A stretch of 64,000 nucleotides of DNA from Opitutaceae bacterium (GTDB lineage Bacteria; Verrucomicrobiota; Verrucomicrobiia; Opitutales; Opitutaceae), in the NCBI GenBank assembly GCA_023269585.1, contig JAHFTC010000006.1, forward strand, positions 1 through 64,000, written 5' to 3'. The notes below the pieces were generated by a model. It was not told where the DNA came from and ran no database searches. It saw nothing but the letters and a program-made list of their open reading frames with translations. This document shows positions 48,688 through 59,167 of the stretch, piece after piece (position 1 is the first letter of the stretch; each line of letters starts with the position of its first letter). Made by a program: the position numbers and the translations under genes.

Positions 48688-49614
48688 TCACACCAACGCC
48701 AGCACCACGCTGAGCGACACGATCGAGAGCGCGGTGCTCACGACCACGCTGCTCGCCGCCAGCGCCTCGTCGCCCCCGAGCTTACCGGCGAGCGTGTAGC
48801 TCGCCGCCGCCGTGGGTGTGGCGAGGAAGAGCAACGCGACCAGCGTCTCCTCGGGCGACAGTCCCATCCAACGCGCGAGCGGCCAGCCGAGCAGCGGCGT
48901 CACGCCCACCTTCAGCACCGACGCGAGCAACGCCTGCGTGCGTTTCCCCCGCAGCGGCATCGTCACCAGCGCACCGCCGATGCAAAGCAGCGCCAGCGGC
49001 AACGCCATCTGGCCCGTCACGGCGATCGCTTGCGCCAGCCATGCCGGCAACGTGAAACCCGCGGCGGCGACCGCGGCCCCGGCGAGGCTGGAGAGCAGCA
49101 GCGGATTGGTGGCGAGTTGCCAGCCCAACGTCCGCAGCGCCCCGGGCGCGGGCCGGCCGTGGCCGACGAGCAGAAGCAGGACACCGAGCGCGTTGGCGAC
49201 GACGGTCAGCGGCGCCATCGCGAGCGGCGCGAGCGGCCAGTGCGCCCCGGCGCCGCGCGCGGCCAGCGCCAGCGAGATCACCGGCAGGCCCACGTAGGCG
49301 AGGTTGCCGCGCACGGCCGCGTGCAGGAACGAGCCCATCGAGTCCGGCGAGACGCCCCGCACCTTCGCCACGACATAGGCGACGCCGAGCGCGAGCAGCG
49401 TGGCGCCGCCCATCACGCCGAACACCGTCGCCGCCCGCCCGCCGCCGACCGTCGCCCCGGCGATACTGGAAAACAGATACGCGGGCAGCCCCACGAAATA
49501 GGTGAGCCGGTTCAGCTCAGCCAACAGCGCGGGCGAGAGGAAGCGCGTACGCGTGAGCACCGCGCCGAGCGCGATGACGAGGAATACCGGCAAAACGATG
49601 ACAACGACAGCCAC
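48688..49614 (-). CDS. AEC-family transporter, copy 2
   Basis: This 308-residue membrane transporter has ten predicted helices. The family start LPVFLVIALGAVLTRTRFLS, the NRLTYFVGLPAYLF segment and the second-half GQMALPLALLCIGGAL and AAASYTLAGKLGG motifs are clear. The GTG at 49614 is preferred because the upstream extension to 49716 is arginine-rich and unlike the family. Sequence similarity to copy 1 (45712) is only at family level, so this is not a recent duplication. The substrate is unknown. The gene is convergent with the LysM gene and the REP cluster. Confidence 0.87.
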   Translation of the reverse strand: MAVVVIVLPVFLVIALGAVLTRTRFLSPALLAELNRLTYFVGLPAYLFSSIAGATVGGGRAATVFGVMGGATLLALGVAYVVAKVRGVSPDSMGSFLHAAVRGNLAYVGLPVISLALAARGAGAHWPLAPLAMAPLTVVANALGVLLLLVGHGRPAPGALRTLGWQLATNPLLLSSLAGAAVAAAGFTLPAWLAQAIAVTGQMALPLALLCIGGALVTMPLRGKRTQALLASVLKVGVTPLLGWPLARWMGLSPEETLVALLFLATPTAAASYTLAGKLGGDEALAASSVVVSTALSIVSLSVVLALV

Positions 49615-49670
49615 GCGCCGACGTTGCGGAAGGCCGCCGCGCTTGGCAAACGGCCGTTGGCGCGATCGCT

Positions 49671-49730
49671 GTAGGCCGGGGCGACGACCGGGCGATTTCG
49701 GGCATAGCCACCTCAACGCGGTGGCCTACC
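49671..49730. repeat. REP-like doublet GTAGGCC...GGCCTAC
   Basis: GTAGGCC (49671-49677) and GGCCTAC (49723-49729) are inverted copies about 45 bp apart. The inner part carries the CCACCTCAACGCGGTGG hairpin (similar to 35013 and 42037). Confidence 0.8.
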
Positions 49731-49807
49731 ACCGCCACCAACCGCCGTCGGCGCGACACACCGCCGCGCTTGCCTTCCCCCGGGACCACCGCCCACGCTG
49801 CGCACCC

Positions 49808-50137
49808 ATGACCGCTCCCGCTCTCACCGGCGCCCAAAAATCGCACCTCCGCAGCCTCGGCCAGACGATGGATTGCCAACTCATCATCGGCCGCGAAGGC
49901 ATCACCGCGTCCGTCGTCACCGAGCTGGAGAAACTTTTCGCGCGGCACGAGCTGGTCAAAGTGAAGCTGCTCGCCGAGCGCGACGAGCGCCCCGCGCTCT
50001 GCGCCGCCATCGAGGCAAAGACCCGGGCCGCCGAGGCGGGCGCCGTGGGCAAGACCGCGCTCTTCTACCGCCAGCACGCCGAGCCGGCGAAGCGCAGCAT
50101 CGAACTCCCCGAGTCCAAAACCCGCTCCGGGGTCTGA
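49808..50137 (+). CDS. yhbY: YhbY-type CRM-domain RNA-binding protein
   Basis: It is a 109-residue protein of the CRM fold, associated with ribosome assembly in other bacteria. The pattern LTGAQKSHLRSLGQTMDCQL, IIGREGITASVVTELEKLF, ARHELVKVKLLAE and the closing GKTALFYRQ match YhbY. In the canonical family the RNA-contact loop reads GKxGLT, and here it is GREGIT, a conservative change. The ATG at 49808 gives the usual N-terminus. It is 35 bp upstream of the peptidase-like gene and may share a transcript. Confidence 0.9.
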   Translation: MTAPALTGAQKSHLRSLGQTMDCQLIIGREGITASVVTELEKLFARHELVKVKLLAERDERPALCAAIEAKTRAAEAGAVGKTALFYRQHAEPAKRSIELPESKTRSGV

Positions 50138-50171
50138 GGCGGCGGCAAGCGCTGGATTCGTCGTCTCCCGT

Positions 50172-51224
50172 ATGGGTTCTTCCTCCGTATTCGACGATCT
50201 GCGTGCCGCGTTGGCGCAGGCCTTCCGCCACTTCCGGCCGCATCCGCCCCGACCGCACACCGCCGCCGCTGCGGCACCCGATCGTCACGGAGAGGACGCT
50301 GTCGACTGTTCGCTTCGCGCGGAGTGGCTCGAGCCCGGTTCGCCGTTTCCGCTTCCCGACTGGAATCAGGTCGGCACCTGGATCGCGTCGTTCCCACCGG
50401 CCCGGCATCAGGATCTCTGGTGCGGTGTCACCCGCCAGTGGGCCCTCGGCATCGCCAAGGCGTTCGGCGGCGGCTGCAACGTCTTCGAGACCGCGCAGGT
50501 GCTCGCCGTGCTCCCCGGCGACCTCGGCCGCGGCAAACGCGCGGTGAAACACTATGACGAAGTTTTGGCGACGCTGCGTGCCACGCTCCACGGGATGCTT
50601 CGCGCCGAATACCTCGGGAAATGCACCCTCTTCATCGCCCCCGACCAGGACACCTACTACCGCTACCTCTCGCTCTACACCGCGCCCGGTGAGCACATCC
50701 AGTCCGGTGGCGTTTATCTGAATCGTGGCAACTCGCACATCGCGCTGCCCTCCCCGGAATCGATGTTCCAGACCCGGGTGATCGCCCACGAGATGTGCCA
50801 CGACCTGCTCGGCCACCACCGACTGCCGCTGTGGCTCAACGAGGGCGTGACCCAGATCGCCGAAGCCGCGATCGCCGGCCGCCCGTTCGTCGAAGGCCAA
50901 AGCAAGACCATCAAGGAGCACCGCGCGTTCTGGACCCCGGACAACATCGCGCTTCTCTGGGGCGGCAAAGGGTTCGACACCCCCGGCGAAACCGCCGCCC
51001 TCAGCTACGATCTCGCCTACCTGATCGTGCAGGCGTTCCTCGCGCTGGATCGCGCGCGCATGGCCGCCGTCGTGTGCCGCGCCGAGCCCGCGGACGCCGG
51101 CTTCGCGGCCTTCCGCGAAATCTACCACCAGACTCCCGCGGACCTGCTCGAGGAAATGTTTGGCCCCGGCGACTGGAAAAACGGATACTCCGGCGACGCG
51201 GAGCTCCCGCCTTCCGCAAGCTAG
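50172..51224 (+). CDS. Putative gluzincin-type zinc metalloprotease (350 aa)
   Basis: It contains the zinc motif HEMCH (HExxH), followed 18 residues on by the glutamate of LWLNEGVTQ, the arrangement of MA-clan gluzincins such as M1/M61 and DUF1570-like proteins. Upstream are the beta-strand GGVYLNRGNSHIAL and the helix SMFQTRVIAHEM. Downstream, AALSYDLAYLIVQAFLAL resembles the third-helix region of this fold. No signal peptide is evident, so a cytosolic or unusual location must be assumed. The first 45 residues are Pro/His/Ala-rich and may be disordered. The substrate is unknown. Loss of the usual second-domain motifs leaves some doubt about activity. Confidence 0.7.
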   Translation: MGSSSVFDDLRAALAQAFRHFRPHPPRPHTAAAAAPDRHGEDAVDCSLRAEWLEPGSPFPLPDWNQVGTWIASFPPARHQDLWCGVTRQWALGIAKAFGGGCNVFETAQVLAVLPGDLGRGKRAVKHYDEVLATLRATLHGMLRAEYLGKCTLFIAPDQDTYYRYLSLYTAPGEHIQSGGVYLNRGNSHIALPSPESMFQTRVIAHEMCHDLLGHHRLPLWLNEGVTQIAEAAIAGRPFVEGQSKTIKEHRAFWTPDNIALLWGGKGFDTPGETAALSYDLAYLIVQAFLALDRARMAAVVCRAEPADAGFAAFREIYHQTPADLLEEMFGPGDWKNGYSGDAELPPSAS

Positions 51225-51508
51225 CGCGCAACCGTCGGCGCTGCGGGCCGGCGAGGCCCCTCACGCGGGCCGGGACTTCGCCTGATCCTCAGTCGAGCCC
51301 GAGCTCCCGCCCCACAAGCGCCAGCCTCTCGCGCTCGAACCCCACCGAGCCACACCACCCATCGCCCTGCCGCTCATCGACTTGCCGGCGTCGAACCGCG
51401 CCTCACCCACCGCGGCACCGTGGTCAAAACCGACCCTCCGAAAAAAACTTTCGCGCAGGCCTTGAAGAAAAACGGGCTTGTTCCGATCTGTTTCAGCGTC
51501 CACACATC
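51225..51508. other. Non-coding stretch, nothing recognised
   Basis: The region between the peptidase-like gene and the sigma-54-like promoter has no credible ORF. Composition becomes AT-richer from about 51430. Confidence 0.4.
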
Positions 51509-51509
51509 G

Positions 51510-51526
51510 TTGGCACACTTCCCGCA
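51510..51526 (+). promoter_or_regulatory. Candidate sigma-54 (RpoN) promoter
   Basis: TTGGCACACTTCCCGCA has the -24 GG (51512-51513) and -12 GC (51524-51525) with the required 10-nt separation and a full TTGGCAC box. It departs from consensus only in the TT before the -12 GC. Transcription would start near 51536-51538, just before the ATG at 51539. Confidence 0.55.
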
Positions 51527-51538
51527 ATAACGAATTCC

Positions 51539-51691
51539 ATGAACTGCTCGCTGCACACTATGACCGCTCCGGCCGCCCACCAGGGTTGCCCGCGAGCCTT
51601 TGTGCGCCTGCAGGCCGTCTCTTCCTGGCAGATCAACCAGGTAACGATGACGAAACGCGACGCCAACGCGTACGGGAAGTGGAAAAACTGA
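51539..51691 (+). CDS. Candidate 50-residue protein within a small transcription unit
   Basis: The ORF opens MNCSLHTMTAPAAHQG and ends NAYGKWKN. It has no recognised domain. It is bracketed by a sigma-54-like promoter immediately upstream and an intrinsic terminator 26 bp after the stop, which makes a transcript of about 200 nt credible. If the promoter is real the message would be almost leaderless. A start further in (Met8, or the ATG at 51647 preceded by CCAGGT) is possible, and the unit might instead be a non-coding regulatory RNA. Confidence 0.4.
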   Translation: MNCSLHTMTAPAAHQGCPRAFVRLQAVSSWQINQVTMTKRDANAYGKWKN

Positions 51692-51717
51692 GGAGCAATT
51701 AGCACCCGCATCCGAAG

Positions 51718-51745
51718 CCCACTTCCACCCGGAAGTGGGTTTTTA
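51718..51745 (+). terminator. Rho-independent terminator of the small transcription unit
   Basis: The 9-bp stem CCCACTTCC (51718-51726) pairs with GGAAGTGGG (51731-51739), loop ACCC, followed by TTTTTAG. Confidence 0.9.
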
Positions 51746-51778
51746 GTTTTTCGGAACCCAAGGCCCCTTCCGGGAAAA

Positions 51779-51839
51779 CCGAGCGAAACGCTCGGGTTCT
51801 TTCCCAGAAAACAACCGCGGTTCCGCCCACGGGAACCGC
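51779..51839. repeat. Two further hairpins after the small unit
   Basis: CCGAGCG/CGCTCGG (51779-51785, 51789-51795), followed by GTTCTTT, could act as a second terminator. GCGGTTCC/GGAACCGC (51817-51824, 51832-51839) folds just after. No gene is evident from 51840 to 52219. Confidence 0.55.
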
Positions 51840-52219
51840 ACCGGCCGCCGAGGCCTGCGCCGTCGGGATGACGACGCCTCGCCAACCTCGGCACCGCACT
51901 CCGGCCGCATCCTTCCGCTGGTTGCGCTCAGCCATCCCTCCCGGCTTGTCCCGGTGAGTGCAGGACCCGCTCCTGCCCCACCGTCCAAGCCGTCTGCGAC
52001 GGGACGCGGGGCACGCCAGTCCCACCTCTGGGATGCGTGGCCGGAACCGCCCGCGGAGCCCGTCCGCCGTTTGAAACCTCTGCAGCGCAAAAACACGCTG
52101 CACGGCGACGGGCTCCCGGCGGACGCGGGGTTTCACCTCCGCACCGCCCGCGCAAATCGCGCCCCACGGCCATCCGCCGTCCCTTTCCTTCCGTTCACCA
52201 CATTTCCATCACCAATCAC

Positions 52220-52489
52220 ATGACCACCAAACACGCTTCTTCCGCCATGAAAACCAACCCGTCGACCATTGCCTCCCGAGCTTCCAGCCGCACCGCTTCC
52301 GCCGCCGCCGCGCGAGTTACGCGCCGCGCCGCGGGCTGGCCCTACTGCCTTCAGCCGGGTCGACCCAATTACGCCTTCGGTCCGCTCACCAATTCCGAGC
52401 TGCCTTTTTACGTCCACCTTCCGCGCCCTGCCTACCGGGCCCCCTCTTTGTGCAGTGAACAGCGGCTGAACGCCGCACCGCCCTCATGA
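52220..52489 (+). CDS. Small protein (89 aa) translationally coupled to a sigma factor
   Basis: The ORF runs from the ATG at 52220 to a stop that overlaps the sigma-factor start by 4 bp (ATGA). The N-terminal half is Ala/Ser/Thr/Arg-rich, and the C-terminal half has a distinctive aromatic segment (GWPYCLQPGRPNYAFGPLTN, ELPFYVHLP). The overlap suggests coupled translation and perhaps a regulatory role toward the sigma factor. I recognise no family. The composition also fits a leader ORF. Confidence 0.45.
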   Translation: MTTKHASSAMKTNPSTIASRASSRTASAAAARVTRRAAGWPYCLQPGRPNYAFGPLTNSELPFYVHLPRPAYRAPSLCSEQRLNAAPPS

Positions 52490-53175
52490 ACGCCGCACCT
52501 GCCGTTCCCGTTCTTTCCAACGTCCTTGATGTTCTCGATGTCGTCGATGCCGCGTTAGCCGGCCTCGATCGCCGCCTGCCGCTCCACGTGTCGCGTGAGG
52601 ATCTCGCCTCCGCCGGCCGCGCCGCCCTGGTCGCTTCGTTCCGCCAGGCCTCCGGTCCGCTCCACGAGATCCGCGCGTACTGCTTCGCCCGCGTCCGCGG
52701 TGCGATGTTCGACGAGCTCCGCCGGCTGGATCCGCTCTCGCGGCGCACCCGCGCCAAGGTGAGCGAGGTCCGCCGCGCGGCCGCCGAACTGGAGCAGGCG
52801 CTCGGCCGCTCGCCCAACGACGACGAACTGGCGACCTTCACCGGCCTCGCCCCGAGCGCCCTGCGCCAAGCGCTGCGCCTCGGGATCGCGGCCGACAGTC
52901 ACGAGACCGACGGCGAGGCCTTGGCCGGATTGGCCGACCACGCCGCCGTCTCCCCGGCCGCCCTGGCCGAGTCGCTGGATCTGATCGAGAACGTGCGGGC
53001 GGCCCTGGGCCGCCTGCCCGAGAGACACGCCTTCGTGGTCCAGCGGTACCACCTCGAGGAAGCCACCCTCGAGGAGATCTCCGGACAACTGGGCGTCTCG
53101 ATCGAACGGGTTCGGCAGCTGCGCGCTGCGGGCGAGAAGATGCTTCGCGAGGACCTCGAGGTCCTCGCTGTGTGA
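52486..53175 (+). CDS. FliA-like group 3 sigma factor
   Basis: It is a 229-residue alternative sigma factor with regions 2, 3 and 4. Region 2 includes LPLHVSREDLASAGRAALVA and the EIRAYCFARVRGAMFDELRRLD stretch that is typical of FliA/WhiG/SigB groups. Region 3 is KVSEVRRAAAELEQALGRSP. Region 4 has ATLEEISGQLGVSIERVRQL as helix-turn-helix. It could direct flagellar genes, in keeping with the chemoreceptor in this window, but no flagellar gene is adjacent and a stress or surface role is possible. It lies between two small ORFs that seem to belong to the same transcript, ending at the terminator 53512-53549. Confidence 0.9.
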   Translation: MNAAPAVPVLSNVLDVLDVVDAALAGLDRRLPLHVSREDLASAGRAALVASFRQASGPLHEIRAYCFARVRGAMFDELRRLDPLSRRTRAKVSEVRRAAAELEQALGRSPNDDELATFTGLAPSALRQALRLGIAADSHETDGEALAGLADHAAVSPAALAESLDLIENVRAALGRLPERHAFVVQRYHLEEATLEEISGQLGVSIERVRQLRAAGEKMLREDLEVLAV

Positions 53176-53264
53176 GACAGGGGAAAAGAAGCCAAAGAAC
53201 GCGGGCTGGGGCCGCTCCACCTCGGAGCCCCTCCGCCCGCGCAACCTCCAAACGGAAAAACACC

Positions 53265-53432
53265 ATGAACAACACTCGTCTCGTGTATCCGCCCTCTCCT
53301 TCGCCTTCGGCCTCCACGCCTTCCGCCCATCCTCGCTCCGTGACCCGAAGCACCGGGTCCGCCGTCTACCAGACACCGTGGCGGAGTCCGGCCGCGCTCG
53401 TCGACCACCCGAGCGACGCACCGCCCGCCTGA
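53265..53432 (+). CDS. Small basic proline/serine-rich protein (55 aa) behind the sigma gene
   Basis: It begins MNNTRLVYPPSPSPS and includes SAVYQTPWRSPAALV before an acidic end. It lies 89 bp after the sigma gene and before the terminator at 53512. No family is recognised, and coding potential rests on position and an ordinary start only. Confidence 0.35.
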   Translation: MNNTRLVYPPSPSPSASTPSAHPRSVTRSTGSAVYQTPWRSPAALVDHPSDAPPA

Positions 53433-53511
53433 GCGCGGGCAAACCAAGCCGCACGGTGGATCCATGACTCCCGTCGTGCGGTGGTCGAGCGGCTGAGCCG
53501 TTCGCGCCCGG

Positions 53512-53549
53512 GGCCGTGCTGCCAAAGCGCAGCGCGGCCTTTTTGTTTT
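53512..53549 (+). terminator. Rho-independent terminator of the sigma-factor operon
   Basis: The stem GGCCGTGCTG (53512-53521) pairs with CAGCGCGGCC (53530-53539, one G-T pair), followed by TTTTTGTTTT. Confidence 0.88.
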
Positions 53550-53593
53550 CCACGCCCGCGCCCTCCGTATTCGGTGCCCCACGCGCCCTCCGT

Positions 53594-53618
53594 CGTAGCT
53601 GGACGGCGCAGCCGTTCA
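53594..53618 (+). repeat. GTAG-type REP-like hairpin
   Basis: GTAGCTGGACGGCGCAGCCG followed by TTCAG has the GTAG head and folds through CTGGACGGC/GCCGTTCAG (one G-T pair). Confidence 0.65.
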
Positions 53619-53682
53619 GACGCCCGCGTGGCCTCCCGTTTTCTTCTTGGGCCACAGCGCGTGCGCTGGTCCGCTCGAAACG

Positions 53683-54534
53683 GTGCATCGCCTTCCCGCT
53701 CCTCGTTTCCTCGCCGCCATCGACCTCGACGGCACGCTCTTCGACCACGACGGCCAAGTCGGCGCCGAGAATTTGGCCGCGCTCGATCGGTTGGTCGGTC
53801 GTGGCTACGGCGTCGTGCTGGCCTCCGGGCGACACCCGCAAAACATGGCCGGCATCGCCGCCGCGCTGCCGCACGTGCGCGCGATCGTGGCCTGCCAGGG
53901 CGGCGAAGTCTGCGACCGCACGCGCGGCCGGATTCTCGCGCAACATTTCATGCAGGCCGCCGATGTGGCGCTCGTGGTCGCGGCCGGATTGAGTGCGGGC
54001 TTCGGCGTCGTGGCGTACACGGAGCACGGCGAACACGCGCCGCGGGAATGCCCGGATGTCGAGCGCTACCGGCGGATCGCGAAGACCGTGGTCGAGTGCG
54101 TGTCGCCCGCGGTGTTTGCGGCGGAGCGCGTTTTCAAAGTCATGTGGATCGCGGAGGAGGCGCGACTGGAGGCGTTCCTGGCCGCGGGCGGTGCGGCGGG
54201 CTGTCGGCCAGCGGCGGCCGACTCGGTGCGTTCGCACCGCGAGGTTTTCGAATACGGTCCGCGCTGGGTCACGAAGGCGACCGGCACCGCGGTTGTCGCG
54301 CGGGAGCTCGGCATCGCGGCCGCGGACGTCGCGGCGTTCGGCGATGCCGACAACGACGTGCCGCTGTTTACTTGGGCGGGCTTCTCCGCGGCGATGCCGC
54401 ACGCCCGGCCCGAGGTGCGGCGCCGCGCCACGGTCACCGCGCCGGCCGGCCCGGCCGAGTCGGCCTTCGCGCGTGCCGTCGACCTTCTGCTCGCTACTCC
54501 TTCTCCTGCTCCAGCGACGCCTGCGCGGCCTTGA
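53683..54534 (+). CDS. HAD-superfamily Cof-type phosphatase
   Basis: This cytosolic phosphohydrolase has HAD motif I AIDLDGTLFD (nucleophile and acid Asp about residues 12 and 14) and motif II LASGR. The cap domain starts around IVACQGGEV. Lys is in WVTKATGTAVV, and motif IV AFGDADNDVPLF closes the core. The KATGTAV(V)ARELGI pattern is that of the Cof/YidA group acting on sugar or cofactor phosphates. I prefer GTG at 53683 because it gives the normal 10-residue leader before motif I. A TTG at 53647 would extend it. Its 3' end overlaps the convergent PPK2 gene by 41 bp. Confidence 0.88.
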   Translation: MHRLPAPRFLAAIDLDGTLFDHDGQVGAENLAALDRLVGRGYGVVLASGRHPQNMAGIAAALPHVRAIVACQGGEVCDRTRGRILAQHFMQAADVALVVAAGLSAGFGVVAYTEHGEHAPRECPDVERYRRIAKTVVECVSPAVFAAERVFKVMWIAEEARLEAFLAAGGAAGCRPAAADSVRSHREVFEYGPRWVTKATGTAVVARELGIAAADVAAFGDADNDVPLFTWAGFSAAMPHARPEVRRRATVTAPAGPAESAFARAVDLLLATPSPAPATPARP

Positions 54535-55375
54535 GCTTCTTCCGCTCGGCGGCGGGCATGGTCGGGAACGTCGGATCGAGTTCCTTCAGGCGCGCAGCGA
54601 TCGTCTCGGCGATCACCAGGCGCGTGAACCATTTGTGGTCCGCGGGCACCACGTGCCACGGGGCGTCGGGAGTCGCGGTGTGGCGGATCGTCTCCTCGTA
54701 GGCGGCCATGTAGTCGTCCCAGCGTGCGCGCTCGGCGAGGTCCGCGGCGGAGAACTTCCAATGCTTCTCGGGCTGCTCGAGCCGCTCGAGGAAACGCCGG
54801 CGCTGTTCGGCGCGCGAGACGTGCAGGAAGAACTTCAGGACCACCGTGCCGCTGCGCGCGAGGTGGCGCTCGAAGGCGCGGATGTCCTCGAAGCGTTGTT
54901 TCCAGATCTCGTCGGTCACCAGCGTTGTCGGCAGTTTCTGGACACCGAGCAGCTCGGGATGCACGCGGACCACGAGCGTCTCCTCGTAGTACGAGCGGTT
55001 GAAGATGCCGATCTGCCCGCGCCGCGGCAGCCGGCAGGTGCCGCGCCAGAGGAAGTCGTGGTCGAGCTCCTCGCTGTTCGGCGCCTTGAACGAGTGCACG
55101 GCGCAGCCCTGCGGGTTGAGGCCGGACATCACGTGCTTGATCGCGCTGTCCTTCCCGGCGGCGTCCATCGCCTGAAGGATGATCAGCACGCTCCAGCGGT
55201 TCTGCGCGTAGAGCCGCTCCTGCAGCTCGGCGAGCCGCTCCACGGTCTTCTCCAGCGCCTCGACGGCGTCCTTCTTCGAGGCGAGCCCGTCGGTGTCGGC
55301 GGGATCGTAGTCGGCGAGGCGGAAACGGCGGCCGTGGGCGACACGGTAGGTGCGGGGCAGAGTGGAGGTTTTCAT
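54494..55375 (-). CDS. ppk2: Polyphosphate kinase 2 family protein
   Basis: This nucleotide kinase uses polyphosphate to phosphorylate nucleoside mono- or diphosphates. Walker A-like AMDAAGKDSAIKHVM (about 69-83), the lid and Walker B regions with LPRRGQIGIFNRSYYEE (about 114-130) and WKFSAADLAERARWDDYM are characteristic. The 293-residue length is that of single-domain PPK2 class I/III. Which phosphate transfer predominates cannot be told. The ATG at 55375 is chosen because the family begins about there (an upstream ATG at 55396 adds MRAPPCR). It is convergent with the HAD gene, with overlapping 3' ends. Confidence 0.93.
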   Translation of the reverse strand: MKTSTLPRTYRVAHGRRFRLADYDPADTDGLASKKDAVEALEKTVERLAELQERLYAQNRWSVLIILQAMDAAGKDSAIKHVMSGLNPQGCAVHSFKAPNSEELDHDFLWRGTCRLPRRGQIGIFNRSYYEETLVVRVHPELLGVQKLPTTLVTDEIWKQRFEDIRAFERHLARSGTVVLKFFLHVSRAEQRRRFLERLEQPEKHWKFSAADLAERARWDDYMAAYEETIRHTATPDAPWHVVPADHKWFTRLVIAETIAARLKELDPTFPTMPAAERKKLKAAQASLEQEKE

Positions 55376-55453
55376 GCGGCAGGGCGGTGCGCGCAATCAA
55401 TCCGGTTGCCCCGTTTCCGCCACGACAAACCGCGCCGCCCGTCCGTCGCGCTG

Positions 55454-55852
55454 TCATACCGGAAACGGCACGCGCGTGAGGGGGCGGACGGCGAGGGCGA
55501 GCAACGCGCGTTCGTCGTCGTCGCCGGCCACGCGGTTGAGGTGGATCGTGCGGCAGGTGCCGCAACGGTGCAGCACGTGCCATTCGCCGCGCGGATCGAC
55601 GGACACGGCGATCGGCTCCATGCCGCCGCGGCACAGCGAGGCGCGGTCGCCGGGCGTGTCGTCGAGGTGCACGCTCCAGAGGCAGTGCGGGCAGTGGTTG
55701 CGGTGGCGCGTGCCGGGGGCATCGAGCGAGAACTCCAGGCCGCAGTGGCGGCATTTCAGATAGGAAGGGCGGGCGGAGCGACGGGGCTCGCGAAACGGGC
55801 TGCAGGAATCGTCAGACGGTCCGTCGTCGGACCGAAACGAGGAATGCGACAT
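55454..55852 (-). CDS. RNHCP-domain zinc-ribbon-like protein (132 aa)
   Basis: The CRHCG ... RNHCPHCLWSVHLDD segment is the RNHCP domain, continuing PGDRASLC. A further CGTCR pair completes two CxxC knuckles and suggests zinc binding. The final strand LALAVRPLTRVPFPV is typical of the family's end. Function is unknown. The ATG at 55852 is preferred, since the longer frame to 55975 lacks family similarity and overlaps low-complexity sequence. It lies 79 bp upstream of ppk2 on the same strand and may share its transcript. Confidence 0.85.
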   Translation of the reverse strand: MSHSSFRSDDGPSDDSCSPFREPRRSARPSYLKCRHCGLEFSLDAPGTRHRNHCPHCLWSVHLDDTPGDRASLCRGGMEPIAVSVDPRGEWHVLHRCGTCRTIHLNRVAGDDDERALLALAVRPLTRVPFPV

Positions 55853-56108
55853 CGGGAAAACACAGTCGGAAGTGGTCTTCCCCGGTGGTGGAACGCGCGG
55901 GACGCGCGGCAGGAGAACAAACGCGGACACCTCGTTCCCGCACCATCGGCGCAAGACGGATGGGCGGACGAGCAACGATGCGGCGGGCGACGGACAGAGC
56001 TGACCGACCGGGAGCGGAGAGCAGGCGTGTCGCTACGCCGCTTCGCCCACAGTGGCCCGACCGAAGTTCGACAGGTTGGATTGGCGCGGTTGTGTCTGCA
56101 TCAATTAA

Positions 56109-58628
<2,520 letters not shown>

Positions 58629-58646
58629 GGCGCCAACGCCAAAACA

Positions 58647-58681
58647 AAAAGCCCCGGACCGCGGCGCGGTCCGGGGCTTTT
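58647..58681. terminator. Bidirectional intrinsic terminator between icd and the DUF4870 gene
   Basis: The perfect stem AAAAGCCCCGGACCGC (58647-58662) pairs with GCGGTCCGGGGCTTTT (58666-58681) around a 3-nt loop, giving T-runs in both directions. It serves the two convergent genes. Confidence 0.93.
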
Positions 58682-58699
58682 GCTAGACGAAAATCGGAA

Positions 58700-59074
58700 T
58701 CACTCGAACGTCGTCGCGAACCACTTCGCGAAGTGCTCGCCCACGACCGGCACCAGCTTCTGCTCGCCGTTGATGGCCGCGATCAGGCCCATGATCCAGA
58801 GGACGAACAAGGCGAGGCCGGCCAGCGGCGCGACGATCCAGCCGAGGAACGGCACAAACGAAAGCACGAAGCACGCCGCAAAGCCGATCGTGAGGCCCAG
58901 CGCCTGGCGCAGATGGAAGGCGCCCAGCTTGGTCTTGGCCTTGTTGTGCATCACGATCGCGATGACGATGCCCACGTAGCAAAGGATCGGCGTCACGTAC
59001 GCGAGGATCGCCACGGTCTTGTCTTCGCCGGCGGGCGCAACGGGAGCAGGAGGAGGAGCAGAGATGTCCGACAT
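58700..59074 (-). CDS. DUF4870 family membrane protein (124 aa)
   Basis: It is a small protein with three or four helices: KTVAILAYVTPILCYVGIVIAI, LGLTIGFAACFVLSFVPF and APLAGLALFVLWIMGLIAAI. The connecting NKAKTKLGAFHLRQALGL is the family's conserved amphipathic loop. The N-terminal 20 residues are Pro/Ala-rich. The ATG at 59074 is preferred, with an upstream frame to 59152 of no family likeness. Function unknown. It shares the bidirectional terminator with icd. Confidence 0.87.
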   Translation of the reverse strand: MSDISAPPPAPVAPAGEDKTVAILAYVTPILCYVGIVIAIVMHNKAKTKLGAFHLRQALGLTIGFAACFVLSFVPFLGWIVAPLAGLALFVLWIMGLIAAINGEQKLVPVVGEHFAKWFATTFE

Positions 59075-59167
59075 GGTGGTGTTTGGTTTAAGGGATTGGC
59101 GGCCGACGGGGCCGACGGGAGCTGAGCCTACGGACCGCTTCGTATCAGGCAAACCGGTTCTGCGCCC

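Noticed and set aside
51779-51839. Attenuator or riboswitch
   Set aside because: Two simple hairpins follow a terminator, and no gene start is near enough to be controlled by them.
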